Assembly (NCBI RefSeq): GCF_036178145.1
Contig: NZ_CP108067.1
Coordinates: 3,038,001-3,102,000, forward strand
DNA length: 64,000 nt
From: Streptomyces sp. NBC_00273
GTDB lineage: Bacteria > Actinomycetota > Actinomycetes > Streptomycetales > Streptomycetaceae
Reading direction: 5' to 3'
Shown here one piece after another: positions 56,033-63,092 of this stretch (the first letter of the stretch is position 1; each line of letters begins with the position of its first letter). Below the pieces are notes generated by a model. It was not told the DNA's origin, did no database searches, and saw only the letters and a program-made list of their open reading frames with translations. Made by a program: the position numbers and the translations under genes.

Positions 56033-56974
56033 TCACACTCCGGCGGCCTCGAACAGCGCGACCGCCACGGCGAGATCTTCCCAGGCCATGCCCACGCTCT
56101 TGAAGAGCCGTGGACAACTCCGCGGCCCGCCCGCCGGCATCCGGCCGCCCACCAGGTCGGCGAGGGTGCCGGTGATGTGACCGGGCCCGATGGCCCCCTC
56201 GGCCTCCGGGACCAGGAGGTCCCCCGCCTCGCGCAGGGCCGCCGCCCGGGACTCCACGTACACCGCCGCGCGTCGCACGAGGGCGGTGTCGGTCTCCCGG
56301 GCCGTCGGCTCGTGCGAGCCGACGGCGACGACGGTGGCCTCCGGCCCGACGAGGTGCCCGTCGAAGAGCGGTTCCCGGGCCGTGGTGCAGCAGATCACCA
56401 GGTCGGCGTCGGCCACCGCCTTCGGGGTGCCGGTCCGGGCGGCCGGGCCCAGGGTACGGGCGTACGCGGCGAGCCGCTCCGCGCCCCCCGGGTCGCGGGC
56501 GACCACCACCACCTCGGCCAACTCCCGCACGGCCAGGGCCGCTTCCAGATGCCCGTAGGCCTGCGGACCCGACCCGAAGAGCACCAGGCGCAGCGGCCGC
56601 CCGGCGGGTGCCAGGTGGCGCAGCGCGAGGGCGGAGACCGCCGGGGTGCGCAGGGTGGTCAGCGCCGCGCCGTCCATCAGGGCCAGCGGGCGCAGGGTGG
56701 GCCCGTCCAGGAGGAGGTAGGAGCCCGTGATCCGGGGCAGCCCGCGGGCCGGGTTCCCGGGCGCGACCCCGGCGATCTTCACCCCCGCGTACGAGCCGGA
56801 CGCGGCCGGCATCAGCAGCAGTTCACCCCCGCCGGGCACCTCGATCGCGGAACGCGGCGGGCAGCTCTCCGGGTCGAGGCCGCCGAGCAGGGCGGCGGCC
56901 AGGGCGTCGGCGGCCGCCGCCGGGGTGAGCAGGGCGGCCATCGGCCCGGCGGCGAACTGGGGGACGCCCGTCAC
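56033..56974 (-). CDS. Ornithine cyclodeaminase / mu-crystallin family (probable pyrroline-2-carboxylate reductase)
   Basis: A 313-residue NAD(P)-dependent enzyme. The dinucleotide motif is LVLFGSGPQAYGHLEAAL, preceded by LMDGAALTTLRTPAVSALA, the family's substrate region with conserved Arg and Thr. VGSHEPTARETDTALVRRA follows. Family members act as ornithine cyclodeaminases or as ketimine reductases. In trans-3-hydroxyproline breakdown a member (LhpI type) reduces pyrroline-2-carboxylate to L-proline, which fits the setting best. GTG 56974 overlaps the stop of the racemase gene by 4 bp. Last gene of the dapA-led operon. Cyclodeaminase activity is less likely because no ornithine genes are near. 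Confidence 0.82.
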   Translation of the reverse strand: MTGVPQFAAGPMAALLTPAAAADALAAALLGGLDPESCPPRSAIEVPGGGELLLMPAASGSYAGVKIAGVAPGNPARGLPRITGSYLLLDGPTLRPLALMDGAALTTLRTPAVSALALRHLAPAGRPLRLVLFGSGPQAYGHLEAALAVRELAEVVVVARDPGGAERLAAYARTLGPAARTGTPKAVADADLVICCTTAREPLFDGHLVGPEATVVAVGSHEPTARETDTALVRRAAVYVESRAAALREAGDLLVPEAEGAIGPGHITGTLADLVGGRMPAGGPRSCPRLFKSVGMAWEDLAVAVALFEAAGV

Positions 56975-57990
56975 AGGAGGAATCCGGTGCCGAGCGCGTC
57001 GTGCGGGTCCGCCACGAAGGCGTGTTCGCCGGTGCGGTGGGCGGTGCCGGTGACCTCGGTGACCCCGCCGTCCAGCATCCGGCCGGTGAACACCGTGCCC
57101 GTGACCGACTCGTGCAGCAGGTCCTCGCCCGGGCCGAGCCGCCCGTCCTCGGCGAGCAGCGCGAGCCGCGCCGAGGTGCCGGAGCCGCAGGGCGAGCGGT
57201 CGATCTGCCCGTCGGCGAAGACGGTGACGTTGCGCTGGTGCGGCCCGAACGGGGTGTCGGGCAGCTCCTCGTGGAGGATCACCCCGTAGACCCCGGAGAG
57301 CAGCGGGCCGTCCGGGTGCCAGGTGGCGGGGTGGGTGGCCAGCGCCGCCCGGATCTCCTGGCCGGCCCGCACCAGGGCGGGCAGCGCCGCCCGGGAGACG
57401 TCCAGACCGAGGTCGCGCGCGCGGACGGCGGCGTAACAGGCCCCGGCGTGCGCGATGTCCACCTCGGCCAGCCCGAACGAGGTGGCGACGGGGACCTTGC
57501 GGGCGCCGACCCGGGCCGGGACGTTGCGGAAGGTGACCCCGGTGGTGCGGCCCCCGCCGCGGTGGACGGTGGCGGTGACCCGCCCGGACGGTACGTCGAT
57601 GCGCACCGGGGCGTCCCCGTCGTCCGGGGCCGCGACCCGGCCGGTGTCCACGGCCCAGACCCCGAGGGCCATGGTGCCGTGGCCGCAGGCGGTGGAGTAG
57701 CCGTCCTTGTGCCAGAACAGCACACCGAAGTGGGCGCCGTCGTCGTCGGCCGGGACCACGAACCCCCCGTACATCCCGGCGTGCCCGCGCGGCTCCTGCA
57801 CGAGCAGGCGCCGTACGTCGTCCAGCGCGCCCCGGCGCGGGGCGGTCCCCGAGCCTCCCGGGCCGATGACGGTGGCGCAGCGCTCGGCGACGGTGTCCCC
57901 GGGGACCGGCGGCATCCCGTCCAGGGCGCAGTCGGCGATCCGGAAGGGCTCGCCGGCGGTGTGGTAGTCCACCGTGCGGACGGTGATCAC
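56971..57990 (-). CDS. Proline racemase family protein, trans-3-hydroxyproline dehydratase-like
   Basis: A 339-residue two-domain isomerase-fold enzyme. The N-terminal VDYHTAGEPFRI and QEPRGHAGMYGGFV...GVLFWHKDGYSTACGHGTMALG resemble the trans-3-hydroxy-L-proline dehydratase branch (human L3HYPDH type). The first catalytic Cys is Cys102; the second site reads DRSPCGSGTSAR with Cys268, where the known dehydratases have Thr. So the overall look is dehydratase-like while the catalytic pair is that of an epimerase or racemase. Start GTG 57990 overlaps the other racemase gene's stop by 4 bp, and its own stop overlaps the reductase start. With that reductase it could turn 3-hydroxyproline into proline; alternatively it is a second 4-hydroxyproline epimerase. 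Confidence 0.82.
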   Translation of the reverse strand: MITVRTVDYHTAGEPFRIADCALDGMPPVPGDTVAERCATVIGPGGSGTAPRRGALDDVRRLLVQEPRGHAGMYGGFVVPADDDGAHFGVLFWHKDGYSTACGHGTMALGVWAVDTGRVAAPDDGDAPVRIDVPSGRVTATVHRGGGRTTGVTFRNVPARVGARKVPVATSFGLAEVDIAHAGACYAAVRARDLGLDVSRAALPALVRAGQEIRAALATHPATWHPDGPLLSGVYGVILHEELPDTPFGPHQRNVTVFADGQIDRSPCGSGTSARLALLAEDGRLGPGEDLLHESVTGTVFTGRMLDGGVTEVTGTAHRTGEHAFVADPHDALGTGFLL

Positions 57991-58991
57991 AGGAGGAAGC
58001 CTCCGGGGAAGGGGTCGGTCGGGTCGAGGAAGTACTGGGCGGTGCCGGTGATCCAGGCCCGGCCGGTGACGGTGGGGACCACGGCAGGGAGGCCGCCGAC
58101 GGTGGTCTCCCCGACCAGCCGGCCGGTGAACTCGGTGCCGATGAAGGACTCGTTGACGAAGTCCGCGCCGAGCTCCAGCAGGCCCCGGGCGTGCAGCTGG
58201 GCCATCCGCGCACTGGTGCCCGTACCGCAGGGCGAGCGGTCGAACCAGCCGGGGTGGATGGCCATGGCGTGCCGGGAGCGGTGGGCGTCGGAGCCGGGGG
58301 CGGCGAGGTAGACGTGCTTGACCCCGGCGATGGAGGGGTTCTCGGGGTGGACGGGCCGGTCGGGGCCGGCGTTGATCGCGTCCATCACCGCGAGCCCGGC
58401 GGCGAGCAGGTCGTCCCCCCGGGCGCGGTCGAAGGGCAGGCCGAGCGCGTCGAGTTCGACGAAGGCGTAGAAGTTGCCGCCGTAGGCCAGGTCGTAGGTG
58501 AGCGTGCCGAAGCCGGGGACCTCGGTCTTGAGGTCGAGGCCGACGCTGAAGGAGGGCACGTTGGTGAGGGTGACGGCGGTCGCCGCCCCGTCCTCGACCC
58601 GGACGTCGACGCTCACCAGCCCGGCCGGGGTGTCGAGCCGGACGGTGGTGACCGGCTCGACGACCGGCACCATGCCGGTCTCGACGAGGACGGTGGCGAC
58701 CCCGATGGTGCCGTGCCCGCACATGGGGAGCAGGCCCGACACCTCGATGTAGAGGACGCCGTAGTCGGCGTCCGGGCGGGTCGGGGGCTGCAGGATCGCG
58801 CCGCTCATCGCGGAGTGCCCGCGCGGCTCGTACATGAGCAGGGTCCGGACGTGGTCCATGTGCTCGATGAAGTGGAGCCGCTTCTCGGCCATGGTGGCGC
58901 CGGGGACCACCCCGACTCCCCCGGTGATGACCCGGGTCGGCATGCCCTCGGTGTGCGAGTCCACCGCGTGGTAGACGTGGCGCGTGCGCAT
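57987..58991 (-). CDS. 4-hydroxyproline 2-epimerase / proline racemase
   Basis: A 334-residue cofactor-free epimerase. Catalytic cysteines Cys91 in LLPMCGHGTIG and Cys255 in DRSPCGTGTSARMA act as the two bases. VDSHTEGMPTRV and YEPRGHSAMSGAI are the conserved substrate-side segments, close to the proline racemase branch. It would convert trans-4-hydroxy-L-proline to cis-4-hydroxy-D-proline (or L- to D-proline). The genes around it, a D-amino acid-type dehydrogenase and a dapA-family deaminase, favour hydroxyproline. ATG 58991 follows GGGGG; the gene starts 19 bp after the dapA-family stop and overlaps the next paralogue by 4 bp. Confidence 0.87.
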   Translation of the reverse strand: MRTRHVYHAVDSHTEGMPTRVITGGVGVVPGATMAEKRLHFIEHMDHVRTLLMYEPRGHSAMSGAILQPPTRPDADYGVLYIEVSGLLPMCGHGTIGVATVLVETGMVPVVEPVTTVRLDTPAGLVSVDVRVEDGAATAVTLTNVPSFSVGLDLKTEVPGFGTLTYDLAYGGNFYAFVELDALGLPFDRARGDDLLAAGLAVMDAINAGPDRPVHPENPSIAGVKHVYLAAPGSDAHRSRHAMAIHPGWFDRSPCGTGTSARMAQLHARGLLELGADFVNESFIGTEFTGRLVGETTVGGLPAVVPTVTGRAWITGTAQYFLDPTDPFPGGFLL

Positions 58992-59010
58992 GTGCGGTTC
59001 CCCCGGATGA

Positions 59011-59925
59011 CTAGTTGAGGCCCTCGGCGAGGGCCTTCTCGGTGGCGGCGCGGACGGCGGCCTCGGTCTCGCCCGTGAGCGGGAAGCGCGGCGGGCGGGT
59101 GGCGCCGCCGGGGCGTCCGGCCAGGTCCATGGAGAGCTTGATGGCCTGGACGAACTCGGTCTTGGAGTCCCAGCGCAGCAACGAGTGCAGGGACTTGTAG
59201 AGCGGCAGGGCGGTCTCCAGGTCCCCGGCGACGGCGGCCCGGTAGAGCTGGGCGCAGGAGCGCGGCAGGGCGTTGGGGTAGCCGGCGATCCAGCCGACGG
59301 CGCCCGCGAGGGCGAGTTCGAGCAGGACGTCGTCGGCGCCGATGAGCAGGTCGAGGCCGGGGGCGAGCTCGGCGATCTCGTAGGCGCGGCGCACGTCGCC
59401 GCTGAACTCCTTGACGGCGACGATGGAGCCGTCGGCGTGCAGCCGGGCGAGCAGGTCCGGGGTCAGGTCCACCTTGGTGTCGATCGGGTTGTTGTACGCG
59501 ACGACGGGCAGCCCGGCGCGGGCGACCTCGGCGTAGTGGGCGCGTACGGCGTCCTCGTCGGCCCGGAAGGCGTTGGGGGGCAGCAGGAGGACGGAGCCGG
59601 CGCCGGCCTCGGCGGCCTGGTCGGCCCAGCGGCGGGCCTCGGCGCTGCCGTAGGCGGCGACGCCGGGCATCACGCGGGCGCCGTCGCCCGCCGCCTCGAC
59701 GGCGGTGCGCACGACGGCCGCCCGCTCCTCGTCGGTGAGGGTCTGGTACTCCCCGAGGGAGCCGTTGGGGACCACGCCGTCACAGCCGTTGGCGATCAGC
59801 CAGGCCACGTGTTCGGCGTATGCGTCGTGGTCGACGGTGAGGTCCTCGCGCAGCGGGAGCGCGGTGGCGACCATGATTCCGTGCCAGGGGCGGGTGCGGG
59901 GCGCGGGGGTGTGCGCGTGGGTCAT
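59011..59925 (-). CDS. DapA-family lyase, probable pyrroline-4-hydroxy-2-carboxylate deaminase
   Basis: A 304-residue class I aldolase-fold protein. Schiff-base Lys172 is in IVAVKEFSGD and Tyr144 in PVVAYNNPID. The carboxylate-binding loop is PNGSLGEY where DapA has GTTGE, so it is not the lysine-pathway enzyme. In hydroxyproline catabolism a family member converts pyrroline-4-hydroxy-2-carboxylate to alpha-ketoglutarate semialdehyde and ammonia; its neighbours are that pathway's other enzymes. Start ATG 59925 with GGGAG 7 nt upstream. First gene of a four-gene operon (lyase, epimerase, dehydratase-like, reductase) whose promoter region bears the shared GTGACAT element. The last enzyme, semialdehyde dehydrogenase, is not in the window. 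Confidence 0.85.
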   Translation of the reverse strand: MTHAHTPAPRTRPWHGIMVATALPLREDLTVDHDAYAEHVAWLIANGCDGVVPNGSLGEYQTLTDEERAAVVRTAVEAAGDGARVMPGVAAYGSAEARRWADQAAEAGAGSVLLLPPNAFRADEDAVRAHYAEVARAGLPVVAYNNPIDTKVDLTPDLLARLHADGSIVAVKEFSGDVRRAYEIAELAPGLDLLIGADDVLLELALAGAVGWIAGYPNALPRSCAQLYRAAVAGDLETALPLYKSLHSLLRWDSKTEFVQAIKLSMDLAGRPGGATRPPRFPLTGETEAAVRAATEKALAEGLN

Positions 59926-59945
59926 GTGAGAGCTCCCTAGTGTGG

Positions 59946-59961
59946 TGTGTGACATTTTACT
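59946..59961. promoter_or_regulatory. GTGACAT element upstream of the dapA-family operon
   Basis: TGTGTGACATTTTACT; core GTGACATTTTAC at 59949-59960, 23 bp before the start codon, where it would cover the promoter or early leader. Confidence 0.62.
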
Positions 59962-60000
59962 AGCGGGTGCGGCACGGCCACAAGGGCCCCGGCGCCCCGA

Positions 60001-61488
60001 TCAGTGCTCGGCGGGCGGAAGTTCGGCGAGGTGGCGCAGCGGAACCGGACAGGACAGCGGCCGCCGGTCGGGCGCGGGCTCCTCACCGGCCAGGGCCGCG
60101 ACGGCCGGGCCGCACATCCGGCCCTGGCACCAGCCCATGCCGGCCCGGGTGAGGAGTTTGACGCTGCGGGCGTCCCGCGCGCCGAGGTCGCCTGCGGCCT
60201 CGCGGATCCGCCCGGCCGGGACCTCCTCGCAGCGGCAGACGACGGCGTCGTCCCGGAGCCAACCGGTCCACCCCTCGCCGGGGCGGTGGGCCGCGGCCAT
60301 CGCGTCGGCGAAGGCGCGCAGCCGGGCGCGGCTGCGGGTGAGCCGGGCCCCGGGCAGCGCACCCGCGATGGAGTGCGCGGCCAGTTCGCCCTCGGTCATG
60401 GCCAGTTGGGCCCCGCCGATGCCGCCGGTCTCGCCCGCCGACCAGATGCCCGGGACGGAGGTCCGCTGCTCGGCGTCGAGGACGAGGGCGACGGTGCCGT
60501 CGGGGCCGGTGCGGGTTTCACAGCCGAGGCCGGTGGCGAGTTCCAGCTGGGGCACCAGCCCGTGTCCGACGGCCAGGGCGTCGCAGGGGATCCGGCGGCC
60601 GGTGCCGGGCAGCGGTCGCCAGTCGCGGTCGAGCCGCGCCACGGTGACGGCCTCGACCCTCTCGGTGCCGTGCGCCTCGGTGACGGCGTGCCGGGTGAGG
60701 AGCCGGACGTGGTGACGGGCCAGCGCCCCGCCGTAGGTGGCGGCCTCGACGAGCTTGCCGGGGTTGCGCAGCAGGGTGGGGACCTGGCCCGCGTACGCGG
60801 TGTAGGCGGCGGCCTCCACCACGGCCGGCACGGTGGCTCCGGCGGCGGCGAGCGACCCGGCCACGGCCAGCAGCAGCGGCCCGCTCCCGGCGACGACCAC
60901 CCGCTTGCCCGGCAGGACCAGCCCGCCCTTGAGCATGGCCTGCGCCCCGCCGGCCCCGACCACTCCCGGCAGGGTCCAACCGGGGAAGGGCAGTTGCCGC
61001 TCGTAGGCGCCGGTGGCGATGAGCACGGCCCGGGCCGTGACGGCGGTGGCCCGCTCCTCGGGGGCGTGACCGGCGACGGCGTGCAGGATCCACTCCGCGG
61101 CGGGCTCGGCGACGTGCACCTGCCCGGGCTCCGGACGTCCGCGGCGCGCCTCGGCCGCCCCGCCCGGGACGACCGTCCACACGTGGTGGAGCGGCAGGTA
61201 CGTGATCCGGCCGGCCGACTCGTGGGCGCGCAGGGCGGCTTCGCGGGTCGCGAACTCCGCCCAACCGTGGTGCAGCGCCTCGGGGCGGGCCGCGCCCAGG
61301 CCCGGGGCGGGGTGGCGGTAGAACTGCCCGCCGGGGCGGTCGCCCGCGTCGAGGAGCGTGACCCGCAGCCCGAGGCGGGCGGCCGTGACGGCGGCGGCGA
61401 GGCCTGCCGGACCGGCCCCGACGATCGCGAGATCAGCGTGGCCCGGACGACCGGCGCGGCCGGCCGGCTCAGACGGCGAGGTCGGCAC
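60001..61488 (-). CDS. FAD/NAD(P)-dependent oxidoreductase with BFD-like [2Fe-2S] domain (D-hydroxyproline dehydrogenase subunit)
   Basis: A 495-residue flavoprotein. FAD motif LAIVGAGPAGLAAA, second nucleotide fold VVVAGSGPLLLAVAG, and GIWSAGETGGIGG near the end of the Pyr_redox part. The C-terminal ~85 residues have CRCEEV...WCQGRMCGP, the four cysteines of a bacterioferritin-associated-ferredoxin-like cluster. This is the large subunit type of hydrogen cyanide synthase (HcnB) and of multi-subunit D-hydroxyproline dehydrogenases. Start GTG 61488 with AAGGAA upstream; it overlaps the end of the ferredoxin-like gene by 20 bp, indicating coupled translation and a complex. Last gene of its operon. 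Without hcn partners or glycine context, cyanide production is unlikely. Confidence 0.87.
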   Translation of the reverse strand: MPTSPSEPAGRAGRPGHADLAIVGAGPAGLAAAVTAARLGLRVTLLDAGDRPGGQFYRHPAPGLGAARPEALHHGWAEFATREAALRAHESAGRITYLPLHHVWTVVPGGAAEARRGRPEPGQVHVAEPAAEWILHAVAGHAPEERATAVTARAVLIATGAYERQLPFPGWTLPGVVGAGGAQAMLKGGLVLPGKRVVVAGSGPLLLAVAGSLAAAGATVPAVVEAAAYTAYAGQVPTLLRNPGKLVEAATYGGALARHHVRLLTRHAVTEAHGTERVEAVTVARLDRDWRPLPGTGRRIPCDALAVGHGLVPQLELATGLGCETRTGPDGTVALVLDAEQRTSVPGIWSAGETGGIGGAQLAMTEGELAAHSIAGALPGARLTRSRARLRAFADAMAAAHRPGEGWTGWLRDDAVVCRCEEVPAGRIREAAGDLGARDARSVKLLTRAGMGWCQGRMCGPAVAALAGEEPAPDRRPLSCPVPLRHLAELPPAEH

Positions 61489-61780
61489 GGCCCGTTCCTT
61501 CCTGGGTGGTGACGCAGTCCCCCGGCCCGGCCGGGACCAGGCAGGCGCGCTGGTTCGGGCGGCCGTTGACGGTGACGAGGCAGTCGTAGCAGCTGCCGAT
61601 CCCGCAGAACGCACCGCGCGGGGCGCCGCCCTCACGCGTGGTCCGCCAGGCGAGGATGCCCGCGCCCCAGAGCACCGCGGCGATGCTCTGGCCGGGCACG
61701 GCGGGCAGTTCCCGGCCGTCGAAGGTGATCGCGTGCGCGGCTGCCGGGCTACCGCCGACCAGCGCGCGGGGGCTGCGCAT
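61469..61780 (-). CDS. (2Fe-2S)-binding small subunit of the dehydrogenase
   Basis: A 103-residue ferredoxin-fold protein of the HcnA/SoxA type. Cluster cysteines Cys59, Cys64 and Cys67 (GAFCGIGSCYDCLVTV) and Cys80 (NQRACLVP). It would carry electrons between the flavin subunits. ATG 61780 overlaps the stop of the upstream oxidase gene (ATGA), and its 3' end overlaps the large subunit start by 20 bp: a tightly packed three-gene unit. Confidence 0.9.
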   Translation of the reverse strand: MRSPRALVGGSPAAAHAITFDGRELPAVPGQSIAAVLWGAGILAWRTTREGGAPRGAFCGIGSCYDCLVTVNGRPNQRACLVPAGPGDCVTTQEGTGRADLAV

Positions 61781-62991
61781 CAGTGCTGCTCCTCAGGGGT
61801 GTCGGTGGCGGCCGGGTCCGCGGCGAAGCGGTCCGGACGGAACGGGTCGGCGGGGAGCGCCGGTTCGGCCCCCGTCAGGGCGGCGGCGATCAGCGCTCCG
61901 GTGGCGGGCGCCAGGCCGATGCCCGCGCCCTCGTGGCCGCAGGCGTGCAGCAGCCCGGGGCGCCGCGGGTCCGGGCCGATCGCCGGGAGGTGGTCGGGCA
62001 GGTAGGGGCGGAAACCGTGGTAGGTGCGCATCACCCGGACGTCGACCAGGACGGGGAAGAGCGCCGCCGCCTGGGCGGCCAGGCGGCGCAGGGCCTCGGT
62101 GGAGAGGGTGCGGTCGAAGCCGACCCGCTCCCGGGTGGCACCGATCAGGACCGGGCCGGACGGGGTGCCCTCGACCACCGCCGAGGACTGCAGGGCGGCG
62201 GAACCGCTGGCGACGTCCGCGATGTAGTCGGCCGCGTAGACCTTGTGCCGGACCACCCTCGGCAGGGGTTCGGTCACCAGGACGAAGCCGCGGCGCGGGA
62301 GGACGGGCAGGGTGACCCCGGCCAACCGGGCGATGTGGCCGCCCCAGGTGCCGGCCGCGTTCACCACGGCCGGGGCCAGGAGTTCGCGGCGCCGCGTACG
62401 CACGCCGCGTACGGCGCCCCGGTCCAGCAGGATCTCCGTCACCTCCTCACCGAGGAACACCTCGGCGGCCGGCGCACCGGGCGCACCCGACTCGCCCGGG
62501 GCGCGCGCCGCGGCCAGCAGCCGGGCTGCCGCCTGGGCGGGCTGGACCTGGGCGTCCTGCGGGTAGTGGAAGCCGCCCGCCAGGCCCTGGGCCAGGTGCG
62601 GCTCCAGGTCGTGCAGCGCGTCCGCCGCCACTTCGACCGCGTCGACGCCGGCCGCGCGCTGGCCCTCCGCGAAGTGCCGCAGGGCCTTCACGGTCCGCTC
62701 GTCGGGGGCAACGACGAGCCCGCCCTTGGGCTCGTACTCGATGTCCCGCGGGAGGACCGCGGCGAGTTCGGTCCACAGCCGGGTGGACAGCAGGGCGAGG
62801 TCGAGTTCGGGTCCCGCCTCCTTGTCGGAGACGAGCAGGTTGCCTTCGCCGGCACCGGTGGTGCCGCCCGCCACGGGGCCCCGGTCGACCACGGCCACGG
62901 AGAGTCCGGCGCGGGCCGCGTAGTAGGCGCAGGCCGCCCCGACGACGCCGGCGCCGATGATCACGGCGTCCAGGGAGTGTCTCTTGAGCAC
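61780..62991 (-). CDS. FAD-dependent D-amino acid dehydrogenase/oxidase (DAO fold), D-hydroxyproline dehydrogenase subunit
   Basis: A 403-residue flavoprotein. N-terminal FAD motif AVIIGAGVVGAACAYYAARAG, the DAO-fold middle with PRRGFVLVTEPLP, and a C-terminal TYHGFRPYLPDHLPAIGPDPR with GHEGAGIGLAPATGALIA, as in DadA and sarcosine oxidase beta-type subunits. With the 2Fe-2S and large subunits it should oxidise cis-4-hydroxy-D-proline to pyrroline-4-hydroxy-2-carboxylate. Start GTG 62991 has no SD, and the shared GTGACAT element begins 4 bp upstream, so the mRNA may be leaderless. First gene of the three-gene operon. Confidence 0.88.
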   Translation of the reverse strand: MLKRHSLDAVIIGAGVVGAACAYYAARAGLSVAVVDRGPVAGGTTGAGEGNLLVSDKEAGPELDLALLSTRLWTELAAVLPRDIEYEPKGGLVVAPDERTVKALRHFAEGQRAAGVDAVEVAADALHDLEPHLAQGLAGGFHYPQDAQVQPAQAAARLLAAARAPGESGAPGAPAAEVFLGEEVTEILLDRGAVRGVRTRRRELLAPAVVNAAGTWGGHIARLAGVTLPVLPRRGFVLVTEPLPRVVRHKVYAADYIADVASGSAALQSSAVVEGTPSGPVLIGATRERVGFDRTLSTEALRRLAAQAAALFPVLVDVRVMRTYHGFRPYLPDHLPAIGPDPRRPGLLHACGHEGAGIGLAPATGALIAAALTGAEPALPADPFRPDRFAADPAATDTPEEQH

Positions 62992-62994
62992 GAC

Positions 62995-63010
62995 AGTAAT
63001 ATGTCACATT
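62995..63010. promoter_or_regulatory. GTGACAT element at the dehydrogenase operon start
   Basis: AGTAATATGTCACATT; its core on the reverse strand is GTGACATATTAC (63007-62996). It lies 4 bp before the GTG start of the first gene and overlaps the likely -10. Confidence 0.62.
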
Positions 63011-63031
63011 CTTTAGGGCCTGCCCAGATGC

Positions 63032-63074
63032 CCGGACCGGTCCCGCACCCCCCTCGGATGCGGGACCGGTCCGG
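63032..63074 (-). terminator. Terminator of the collagenase gene
   Basis: CCGGACCGGTCCCGCA (63032-63047) pairs perfectly with TGCGGGACCGGTCCGG (63059-63074): a 16-bp stem with an 11-nt loop, 18 bp past the collagenase stop. Confidence 0.87.
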
Positions 63075-63092
63075 TACCCGGCAGGTGGCCGG

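Noticed and set aside
59011..59925. 4-hydroxy-tetrahydrodipicolinate synthase (lysine biosynthesis)
   Set aside because: The substrate loop GTTGE is replaced by GSLGE and the gene is in a catabolic operon; only the fold is shared.
60001..62991. Hydrogen cyanide synthase (HcnABC)
   Set aside because: The three subunits share the HcnABC architecture, but the neighbours are hydroxyproline epimerases and a dapA-family deaminase, which fit D-hydroxyproline dehydrogenase much better.
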